Below are positions 34,047-40,187 of a stretch of 40,187 bases of DNA, in pieces (position 1 is the first letter of the stretch; the number at the start of each line of letters is the position of its first letter). Below the pieces are notes generated by a model, which ran no database searches, was not told the origin of the DNA, and was given only the letters and a program-made list of their open reading frames with translations. Source of the DNA: Cyclobacteriaceae bacterium (GTDB taxonomy: Bacteria > Bacteroidota > Bacteroidia > Cytophagales > Cyclobacteriaceae); contig JAKISE010000021.1 of assembly GCA_021648745.1 (NCBI GenBank), forward strand, positions 1-40,187, in the 5' to 3' direction. A program made the translations under genes and the position numbers.

Positions 34047-36225
34047 AAATCTTACTCATTTTTTGTAACAGACCAATCACATGTTCAACTGCATTAATAT
34101 TATACTTGGCAGCAGTTTCTGTGAATCCCACTTTCAATGTTACAGCATTCTCTGGAAGTGCCTTAAAAGTATCTTCATCGGTATGGTCGTCACCAATGGC
34201 CAGTATAAAATCATAGGAATGATTTTCGATTAAACGTAGGGTGGCCTTGCCCTTATTTATTTGATCGTTCTTAACTTCTAGCACTTTATTTCCTTCCATT
34301 ACTTGAAGGTTTTTTCCAGTAATAAATTGATTCAATTGGTCTATGAGCTCGTGCCTTCTAATTTCAGCTAAGCCAGGGTCGGTTTTGCGGTAATGCCATG
34401 CAAGAGAATAATTTTTCTCTTCCATAAACGATCCAGGGGTTCTATCTACAAATTGGTGAATGAGGGGAGAAATACTCTGTTTCCATTCCACATTTAATTG
34501 GTTGTACTGCAACCAATTACCGTTAATCGGTTTGTGCCAGGCTCCGTGCTCAGCTACCAAGTCAATTTTGTATTTACCAAACCAATTATCTAGAGTTTCT
34601 TTATCTCTGCCGCTAATAATAACTACACGGTTGTTAGGTTGTTTGCTCAATTTATCGATGGTAGTGTAAACGGTTTTAGTTGGACGTGCGCTATTGGGGT
34701 TGGCTCTAAAATTAACTAAAGTGCCATCATAGTCTAATAAAATAAGTCTTTGATTTGCCTTCGAATAATCTGATAAAAGCTTAGTCTCTTTTACATCATC
34801 AAAATGGTTTTTTAAGATTTTTAAAGAACTTTCGTGTACGTCTAATAAGTTGGAAAGGAAAATGGAGGCCCAACGATTAACATTATTTCGTTTAGCAACT
34901 TTCTGCATTAGCCTTACATTTTCAACCATTTCCTCTTCTTCCATTACCAATGCATGGTATATAGAATCGGCAATGTGATGTAAATTATTAGGGTTTACTT
35001 GAAGGGCACTTACTAATTCTTTAGCCGCACCTGCCATTTCACTTAAAATAAGTACGCCTTTGCCATCGTCTTTAGTAGCAATATACTCCTTGGCAACTAA
35101 GTTCATCCCATCTCTAAATGGGGTAATTAATGCAATTGGAGCAACCTTATACCAGGCAATTAATCTATTAAAGGAGATAGCACGGTAATAGTATCGTACA
35201 GGTGTCCATGAAATGGTGCCATACTTACTATTTATACTGCCAACTCGCTTGTCAAGTTCCTCTTTTAAGGCATTATAATGTTTGATATTATCTCTGGAGG
35301 GTACAACAATCATTACCATAGATACTTTTCCTTGAAACTCAGGGTATTTTTCTAAGAATAACTTAAAGGCACGAACTCTTTGTGGGAGGCCTTTAGAATA
35401 GTCTAAGCGGTCAATGGTTAAGATGATTTTCAAATCACCAATTTCCTTTTCATATCGCTTTATCTCCTTTTTTACAGCCGCCTTTTTTACGGCATCTGCA
35501 TACTTGTCGTAATCAATGCCCATCGGAAAAGAGTCAATTTCTACTACTCGGTCTTCTAACCTAATTCTTCCAAGAAAATGATGTTCATGCCCCAAAATTC
35601 TACGTACGGCAGAAATAAAATGCCGAACATAATCATGGGTATGAAATCCAATTAAATCAGCTCCTAAAACACCGTTGAGCAACTCTCTACGTTTGGGCAT
35701 CGTACGTAATAACTCATAGGTAGGAAAGGGGATGTGTAAGAAAAAACCAATGGAAGCCTGTTTGAATTGTTGGCGGATGAGCTGAGGTACTAACATTAAA
35801 TGATAGTCTTGCACCCAAAATATATCATCTTCTTTGGCAGTTTTAAAAATCTGTTCTGCAAACAAATAGTTTACATATTGGTAATCGCGCCAAGTGCGTT
35901 CGTAAAAATCGGAATACTGTTGAAAATAGTGAAATAAAGGCCATAATGTTGAGTTACTAAACCCGTTATAATAACCCGAAAACTTATCCTTAGGCACAAA
36001 GACTGGTGTCATATTAAGGGCTTCCAACTTTTCGGTTATAGCCAATTGCTTTTCCTTTTTTGAGGTATTAATCCCTGGCCATCCAATCCAATGTACCTCC
36101 CTATCTGATTTTAAGGAGTTTAGCCCAGTGGCCAATCCACCAGCACTGGGATTCATAATGAGCTCTCCGTTACGTTCGGTAATTGAAATTGGTAATCTAT
36201 TGGAGATGATAATGAGTCGCGACAT
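34045..36225 (-). CDS. Bifunctional trehalose-6-phosphate synthase/phosphatase (OtsA-OtsB fusion)
   Basis: 726 aa. Residues 1-470: GT20 synthase, with SNRLPIS, NPSAGGLATGL, WIGWPG, LHIPFPTYELLRTMP, LDRLDYSKGLPQR and PFRDGMNLVAKEY. It joins UDP-glucose to glucose-6-phosphate. Residues about 490-726: HAD phosphatase with LLDYDGTLVNF, VIISGRD and GDDHTDEDTF, removing the phosphate to give trehalose, an osmolyte and stress sugar. The fusion form is common in Bacteroidota. Single gene in the cytoplasm. Confidence 0.95.
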   Translation of the reverse strand: MSRLIIISNRLPISITERNGELIMNPSAGGLATGLNSLKSDREVHWIGWPGINTSKKEKQLAITEKLEALNMTPVFVPKDKFSGYYNGFSNSTLWPLFHYFQQYSDFYERTWRDYQYVNYLFAEQIFKTAKEDDIFWVQDYHLMLVPQLIRQQFKQASIGFFLHIPFPTYELLRTMPKRRELLNGVLGADLIGFHTHDYVRHFISAVRRILGHEHHFLGRIRLEDRVVEIDSFPMGIDYDKYADAVKKAAVKKEIKRYEKEIGDLKIILTIDRLDYSKGLPQRVRAFKLFLEKYPEFQGKVSMVMIVVPSRDNIKHYNALKEELDKRVGSINSKYGTISWTPVRYYYRAISFNRLIAWYKVAPIALITPFRDGMNLVAKEYIATKDDGKGVLILSEMAGAAKELVSALQVNPNNLHHIADSIYHALVMEEEEMVENVRLMQKVAKRNNVNRWASIFLSNLLDVHESSLKILKNHFDDVKETKLLSDYSKANQRLILLDYDGTLVNFRANPNSARPTKTVYTTIDKLSKQPNNRVVIISGRDKETLDNWFGKYKIDLVAEHGAWHKPINGNWLQYNQLNVEWKQSISPLIHQFVDRTPGSFMEEKNYSLAWHYRKTDPGLAEIRRHELIDQLNQFITGKNLQVMEGNKVLEVKNDQINKGKATLRLIENHSYDFILAIGDDHTDEDTFKALPENAVTLKVGFTETAAKYNINAVEHVIGLLQKMSKI

Positions 36226-36264
36226 AAAAATTAGAGAGATAAAATCTTAAACGAAGGTAGTTAT

Positions 36265-36759
36265 TTAAGATTTCTTACTAGTTTCTATCTCAATAAAAAT
36301 CTTTGCCACTGCTGGACAAAGTGTTATGTTTTTACGGGTAATGGATAATATGCCTTGTTGATTCACTCGGTCGGTATGAGGATACTCTCTACATGCTTTA
36401 GGCCGAACTTCGTATATAGAGCAGTAGTTATACATACCTAAAAAGGTGCAAGGCATCGTTTTGAATACATAGTCATTATCCTCATCAATACGTAAGTAGT
36501 CATTGATAAACTGGTTAGGTTTTAATTTTAAGTGCTTAGCAATTCTGTCAATGTCTTTGCCAGTGAGCAATGGGCCAGTAGTAGTGCAACAGTTAGCACA
36601 CTCTAAGCAGTTAATATGTTCGAAGGCCTGTTCGTGTAGCGCATGAATTAAGGAATCTGCATGGCCCTTTCGCATTTCTCGAATAGTATTAAGAGCTTTT
36701 TTGATGGCTTTAGGTTGTTTATTAACTTGCTCAAGAAGGGTTTTATATTCGGATTTCAT
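36265..36759 (-). CDS. YkgJ-family cysteine cluster protein
   Basis: 164 aa from ATG 36759 (a TTG at 36768 would add three residues). Cysteine pattern CLECANCCTTTGPLL near residue 50 and CSIYEVRPKACREYPH near 120 define the YkgJ/UPF0153 zinc- or iron-chelating family; function unknown. A -7 box TATCTTTG lies at 36773-36766, 6 nt before the ATG. Confidence 0.88.
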   Translation of the reverse strand: MKSEYKTLLEQVNKQPKAIKKALNTIREMRKGHADSLIHALHEQAFEHINCLECANCCTTTGPLLTGKDIDRIAKHLKLKPNQFINDYLRIDEDNDYVFKTMPCTFLGMYNYCSIYEVRPKACREYPHTDRVNQQGILSITRKNITLCPAVAKIFIEIETSKKS

Positions 36760-36765
36760 GCATTT

Positions 36766-36773
36766 CAAAGATA
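36766..36773 (-). promoter_or_regulatory. -7 promoter box for the YkgJ gene
   Basis: TATCTTTG on the minus strand, exact TAnnTTTG, 6 nt before the start codon; nearly leaderless. Confidence 0.55.
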
Positions 36774-36813
36774 AAGTTTAAACTTAGTTATTAATTAATT
36801 CGTATCATTATCT

Positions 36814-37233
36814 ATGCGATTTCTATTGTTTTTCGGAATTTATGTTTGTTCCAATGTAGCTTATGGGCAGACGAATAGTAGTGAGCCTGAACTCATCAAG
36901 AGTGTCTATTTTGGGGGTGGAAGCTATTATATCGATAGATTTCAAATCCAAGAATTACATAAATTCATCAATGAAATTGAGGGCATTCAAAACTTTACCA
37001 TCACCATACATAGTTATACTGATAACATTGGCTCACCTGAATACAACCAAATGCTGTCCGAGTTTCGGAGTCAATCAGCTATTGATGAACTATTAAAATT
37101 ATCTATTTCGTTGGAGAGAATATCGATTAAAGATTTTGGCCAGTTTAATCCTATTTATGATAATAGCACCTTAGATGGCAGACTTCGAAACAGGAGGGTA
37201 GATATCATTCTTTGGCCAGATCACACCTTGTGA
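36814..37233 (+). CDS. OmpA-like periplasmic protein
   Basis: 139 aa. Signal peptide (residues 1-19, cleavage near YGQ-TN). The rest is an OmpA C-terminal-type domain: IHSYTDNIGSPEYNQMLSEFRSQS and GRLRNRRVDIIL, the pattern for binding peptidoglycan diaminopimelate. It lacks a beta barrel, so it is a small free or lipid-free OmpA domain. Diverges from the YkgJ gene. Confidence 0.82.
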   Translation: MRFLLFFGIYVCSNVAYGQTNSSEPELIKSVYFGGGSYYIDRFQIQELHKFINEIEGIQNFTITIHSYTDNIGSPEYNQMLSEFRSQSAIDELLKLSISLERISIKDFGQFNPIYDNSTLDGRLRNRRVDIILWPDHTL

Positions 37234-37261
37234 TAAAATAAAAATTATTAATTAACAATGT

Positions 37262-37322
37262 TCAATTTACCTTGTTCCCTGTGCGCCTCTGTGCTTTCTT
37301 AGTGTATCTCTGTGGTTAATTT
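37262..37322. repeat. Dispersed Bacteroidota-type intergenic repeat
   Basis: A stretch with GTGCGCCTCTGTGCTTTC and TAGTGTATCTCTGTGGTTAA has the 'ctct-gtg' periodic look of a repeat found scattered in many Bacteroidota genomes. Preceded by a TTAACAATGTTCAATT fragment like those at 8984 and 25446. Confidence 0.45.
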
Positions 37323-37352
37323 TTCTTTTTTAATAGTGCTAAAATTTAGATA

Positions 37353-37895
37353 ATGGATTACATTTTTACATCTCAACGGTTAGGCTTTAGAAACTGGCTG
37401 AGTTCAGACCTGCCTAAAATGGCTGCTATTAATGCAGATGAAGGAGTGATGAAGTTCTTCCCTTCATCTCAGACAAAAGCTCGAACCAAAGAGTTTATCA
37501 AACGGATGCAGATTCAATTTGAAAAGAATGGCTTTTGCTATTTTGCTGTGGAGTTGCTAGAAACCAACGAGTTTATTGGATTTACTGGCCTATCGGAACA
37601 AACTTATGATGCTGATTATACACCCTGTGTTGATATTGGTTGGCGTCTGGGTAAGGCCCATTGGGGAAAAGGCTATGCAACCGAAGGAGCAAAACGGGTA
37701 TTGCAATATGGGTTTGAAGAATTAAAGCTAGATCAAATTTTATCCATTGCCCCTATAATAAATAAAGCTTCAGAAGGCGTTATGAAAAAGATTGGCATGC
37801 ATAAAGTAAAGACTTTTGATCATTCACTTCTTTTGGGCGATGAGCGTTTGAAAGAGTGTGTGTTGTATGAGATTAATACTTTGTCAAAGTTTTAA
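37353..37895 (+). CDS. GNAT-family N-acetyltransferase (RimJ/RimL-like)
   Basis: 180 aa. Start pattern YIFTSQRLGFRNWLSSDLPKMAAIN and acetyl-CoA site IGWRLGKAHWGKGYATEGAKRVLQYGF are typical of Acetyltransf_3 members that act on ribosomal protein or other amines. Substrate unknown. The last six codons and the stop lie in a perfect palindrome that acts as terminator. Confidence 0.9.
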   Translation: MDYIFTSQRLGFRNWLSSDLPKMAAINADEGVMKFFPSSQTKARTKEFIKRMQIQFEKNGFCYFAVELLETNEFIGFTGLSEQTYDADYTPCVDIGWRLGKAHWGKGYATEGAKRVLQYGFEELKLDQILSIAPIINKASEGVMKKIGMHKVKTFDHSLLLGDERLKECVLYEINTLSKF

Positions 37896-37913
37896 ACTTT
37901 GACAAAGTATTAA
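37873..37913. terminator. Bidirectional terminator overlapping the GNAT stop codon
   Basis: TTAATACTTTGTCAAAGT (37873-37890) and its exact reverse complement (37896-37913), loop TTTAA, followed by TTTT on the + strand. The GNAT stop codon TAA is in the loop (37893-37895). It separates two convergent genes. Confidence 0.8.
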
Positions 37914-37917
37914 TTTT

Positions 37918-38490
37918 CTACACCTTATCCAACGTCTTTCGTTTATCATATTTCAGCCCCTTAAAACTACTAGGCGTTAAACCGGTTGCTTTTTTAAACT
38001 GGTTCGAAAGGTATTGTACACTGCTATAGTTTAGTTTCCAAGCTATTTCGCTTAGCGAAAGCTCATTATAAATGAGTAGCTCTTTTACATATTCTAGTTT
38101 TTGGGCAATGATGTATTTTTCAATGGTTCTGCCCTCTAAGGAGGAAAAGGTTTTGCTCAATTGTGTATAATCGGTGTCAAGCTCGTGCTCTAAATAAGAA
38201 GAGAAATTCTCATTGGCTTTTCGGTGAGGCTGGTCGCTTCTAATTTCTTCAATAATGGTTGACTTTAATCGATTTATTAACTGCGATTTTTGATCATCAA
38301 TTAATTCAAACCCTTGGGCTTGGAGTTTTTGAGCTATTAAAGGCAGGTCTAGTTGGTTCTTAGAGACAATATCCACTTCACCTAATTGAATATGCTCTAT
38401 AGCTAAACCCAATGACTCAAGCTCATTGCGCACCGCAGTAATGCAGCGGTCACAAACCATATTTTTAATGTATAATTTTGATTTTATCAT
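37918..38490 (-). CDS. AraC-family regulator with N-terminal heavy-metal-associated domain
   Basis: 190 aa from ATG 38490. The N-terminus (about 1-68) is an HMA/CopZ-like ferredoxin fold with the metal motif M-x-C-x2-C in KNMVCDRCITAV. The C-terminus (about 90-185) is an AraC double helix-turn-helix: LSLSEIAWKLNYSSVQYLSNQFKKATGLTPSSFK. This build is common in Bacteroidota near copper efflux genes; it may sense copper or be tied to resistance. No transporter is next to it here. Confidence 0.88.
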   Translation of the reverse strand: MIKSKLYIKNMVCDRCITAVRNELESLGLAIEHIQLGEVDIVSKNQLDLPLIAQKLQAQGFELIDDQKSQLINRLKSTIIEEIRSDQPHRKANENFSSYLEHELDTDYTQLSKTFSSLEGRTIEKYIIAQKLEYVKELLIYNELSLSEIAWKLNYSSVQYLSNQFKKATGLTPSSFKGLKYDKRKTLDKV

Positions 38491-38618
38491 TGTTAAAATA
38501 CAAGTGGCTGAAAAGCTAAGAAAGTAGAATGCTTCATTATTTTCATGTAGCACCAAGCCATGATAAAATTAACACTAATTGCTGATTTTTAAATACCTAC
38601 AACATTAGTTATAATTTC

Positions 38619-38804
38619 CTATGATTCTTTAGCTGATGTGGTGGGCAATATATTATCAGGCTCAATTTTTGTAACTTTCCCATTACGAGAAACTATCAGG
38701 GGGCTGTTTTTTTGTTTCTTAAACACTACCATCTTTCGATATGCTTCTTGCAGCCCTAATGTCACTTTTTGTTCTAATTCCTTTAGCTCATCAATAGTTT
38801 TCAT
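38619..38804 (-). CDS. Small protein paired with the zeta-like kinase, putative antitoxin
   Basis: 61 aa, helical N-terminus (TIDELKELEQKVTLGLQEAYRKMVVFKKQ) and a short strand PLIVSRNGKVTKIEPDNI. Overlaps the end of the upstream zeta-like gene by 14 nt, so the order is toxin then antitoxin. Family not recognised beyond this pairing. Confidence 0.65.
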   Translation of the reverse strand: MKTIDELKELEQKVTLGLQEAYRKMVVFKKQKNSPLIVSRNGKVTKIEPDNILPTTSAKES

Positions 38805-39369
38805 TATATTCTTTATTTAGTTCCGACCAATATTTTTCATTTTTCACAATAATTTCATCTTCTATTCCTTCAGCAATAAATTCGAACTTTTCAGACGAAT
38901 TATTTACAATTAACCATTTGTTTACTATTGGGATATAAATCTTAAAAAGGTTTCGAAGTCCATTTTTATATCTTCGTTCTATTACATTAATAGGAATATT
39001 GTGCCCTCCTTCTTTTACTCTTGTCCTAACTCGTTGAATGGCTAGTTCCACAGAGTCAAGAGTCAAAAATAACAGAACAACTTCATATTGTTGTTGTTGC
39101 GCCTTTCTAACTAAATTGGAGTAGCTCTTTGTTGATAAAGTTGTTTCTATTGCAAATGATTCTCCAAGTCCTAGTAGCTCATTAATTCGTTGCAGCATCA
39201 ATCTTCCTGATCTTATTCCAGCTTTCTCAGGGTTTAGGGGAGAAATTCCCTTGGCAATTTCATCTGCATTCACAAATTCATAACAGTCAAATATTTCAGG
39301 AAGAATAGTATAAGAAAGAGTAGTTTTGCCTACTCCGTTGGGTCCTGCTATGATGTATAATTTCTTCAC
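38791..39369 (-). CDS. Zeta toxin-like P-loop kinase
   Basis: 192 aa with Walker A AGPNGVGKTT at residues 8-17, FVNADEIAKGISP and the substrate region IETTLSTKSY, as in zeta/PezT-like kinases that phosphorylate UDP-N-acetylglucosamine. GTG start at 39369 is set by the closeness of the P-loop to the N-terminus. The small downstream protein probably neutralises it. Confidence 0.85.
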   Translation of the reverse strand: MKKLYIIAGPNGVGKTTLSYTILPEIFDCYEFVNADEIAKGISPLNPEKAGIRSGRLMLQRINELLGLGESFAIETTLSTKSYSNLVRKAQQQQYEVVLLFLTLDSVELAIQRVRTRVKEGGHNIPINVIERRYKNGLRNLFKIYIPIVNKWLIVNNSSEKFEFIAEGIEDEIIVKNEKYWSELNKEYNENY

Positions 39370-39373
39370 AAAT

Positions 39374-39381
39374 CAAAGATA
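39374..39381 (-). promoter_or_regulatory. -7 promoter box of the zeta-like module
   Basis: TATCTTTG on the minus strand, exact match to TAnnTTTG, ending 4 nt before the GTG at 39369: leaderless architecture. Confidence 0.6.
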
Positions 39382-39466
39382 GCACTTCAATTCCATATTT
39401 GAATTACAGCATATTTTATACAACACCTCTGACTATATTGCCGTTAGGAGCTCAAAAGTACAAAAA

Positions 39467-39489
39467 TTTGATTTGATACTCAAATCAAA
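39467..39489. repeat. Short hairpin, candidate operator or terminator
   Basis: TTTGATTTGA (39467-39476) pairs perfectly with TCAAATCAAA (39480-39489), loop TAC. It lies between the gene fragment at 39537 and the zeta-like module, both on the minus strand. On the minus strand a TTTTT run (39466-39462) follows the stem, so it could end transcription of the upstream fragment. Confidence 0.5.
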
Positions 39490-39536
39490 ATCATCCAACA
39501 ATAAATAATATTACGAAGCCTGTTAGTTTTAAAAAA

Positions 39537-40088
39537 CTAGGAATAAACCACTAAAGCCCTATCGAGCATAGAATGTTGTACGTTGCCTTTTAACATAAAT
39601 ATTTTTATGAAGTCAATTTCAAACTCTTCGTTTTTGATTAAACTGTTATATGCTCCGATAGTTCTTTTTTCTTGTTCAGTATTATTGAATGCTGATTTCC
39701 CCATAAAAGAGAGTAATCCTCGAAAAGCTTTAGTCCAAATTTCAATCTGGGTTGATAAGTTGGTAAGAAATGCTTTTGTTCCTTCGAGTTCATACTTGTT
39801 ATTAGATACATGTGTTCTCCAAAATTCATGAATAAACAAATTCCTTTTCTCAAGATAAGTATCTAAATCAGTGTTATATACAAGAGGCATTTCATTTTTG
39901 AGAATTTCGAATATCTGTCCCAGTGTCTGTTTTCGTTTCTTCTTGTCTTCATTGGTATCAGAAAGAAAGGTTTTAGCGTCTAAGTATTTAAATCTCTCAT
40001 GGTTTGGTAATGTATTGAAGTGAGAAACAATTCTATGAACTAGAAACTCAAATTTCTGGACTTTAACCCGAAATATGCAATAGAAATT
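39537..40088 (-). pseudogene. Gene fragment without a usable start
   Basis: An ORF from ATG 39890 gives 117 aa, but the same frame stays open upstream to the stop at 40091-40089. That part reads as genuine protein: HFNTLPNHERFKYLDAKTFL, then TLGQIFEILKNEM. No ATG, GTG or TTG exists in the extension. So the 5' end is lost, frameshifted, or misread. The visible protein is helical, with RNLFIHEFWRTHV. Family not recognised. The sequence upstream (40092-40187) shows no continuation in any frame that I could find. Confidence 0.5.
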
Positions 40089-40187
40089 CTATTACTAATA
40101 CAAACTGCTGCAAATCAGTCGTTTTACTAAGTTTATCCTCTTAACCATAGCGGTGCTATGCTTTTCGAATATAAACTTCTGATTTAT

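Noticed and set aside
1..40187. CRISPR arrays, tRNA or rRNA genes, phage genes
   Set aside because: No regularly spaced direct repeats, no cloverleaf-like T-arm/anticodon patterns and no structural phage or integrase genes were seen in reading both strands. A tRNAscan or Infernal run could still find something I missed.

Overview
The window reads as a chromosomal piece of an AT-rich Bacteroidota genome, probably a free-living, Cytophaga-like bacterium. The reasons are the recurrent -7 promoter boxes of the Bacteroidota form TAnnTTTG, weak or absent Shine-Dalgarno sequences, several Bacteroidota-style dispersed hairpin repeats, and genes such as yaaA, ywbE, a DUF885 peptidase, an HMA-AraC regulator and an OtsA-OtsB fusion. 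No rRNA, tRNA, CRISPR array or complete insertion sequence was seen.

Region 1 (1-15479, + strand) is the heart of the window: a complete sulfur-oxidising heterodisulfide-reductase-like (sHdr) locus. The order is lipoate-protein ligase (5' end broken by a stop codon), small ORF, DsrE3-like sulfur carrier, LbpA1, sHdrC1, sHdrB1, sHdrA, sHdrH, an HdrC-HdrB fusion, LbpA2, radical-SAM lipoyl synthase (LipS1-like), a second lipoate-protein ligase, a second radical-SAM lipoyl synthase (LipS2-like), EtfB, EtfA and a membrane Fe-S/cytochrome b-like Etf:quinone oxidoreductase. My reading is that DsrE3 delivers sulfane sulfur to the sHdr complex. The lipoyl-lysine arm of LbpA would then act as the working cofactor, and electrons would leave through an Hdr-type Fe-S/FAD chain, EtfAB and the membrane protein into the quinone pool. 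The locus encodes its own lipoate assembly line. No glycine-cleavage genes are near, so the GcvH-like proteins are best read as LbpA.

Region 2 (15480-22200) holds a hypothetical gene, a hemerythrin/PAS (DUF438-type) sensor-like protein, a MATE exporter, RNase HII, and a molybdenum-cofactor set (moeA divergent from moaC, then a MobB-like/MobA fusion).

Region 3 (22200-31810) is accessory and housekeeping DNA. It has a nested insertion (a 161-bp MITE inside an older palindromic repeat), a DUF433/PIN-like toxin-antitoxin pair, a Rof-like protein, two SDR-fold enzymes, a methyltransferase, a DUF2927-like lipoprotein, YaaA, an FMN-dependent glutamate-synthase-like membrane protein, a DEAD-box helicase, YwbE and a RelE/ParE pair.

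Region 4 (31811-40187) holds a DUF885 peptidase, the trehalose synthase/phosphatase fusion, a YkgJ protein, an OmpA-like protein, a GNAT acetyltransferase, an HMA-AraC regulator, a zeta-like toxin module and a gene fragment with no visible start.

The most notable points are the sHdr-Etf-membrane oxidoreductase locus in a Bacteroidota-like genome, the premature TAG in the first lipoate ligase (supported by alignment to the second ligase in the same window), a mobile palindrome inside the reading frame of the second ligase, the MITE nested in a repeat, and three toxin-antitoxin operons that all place the -7 box exactly 4 nt before the start codon.
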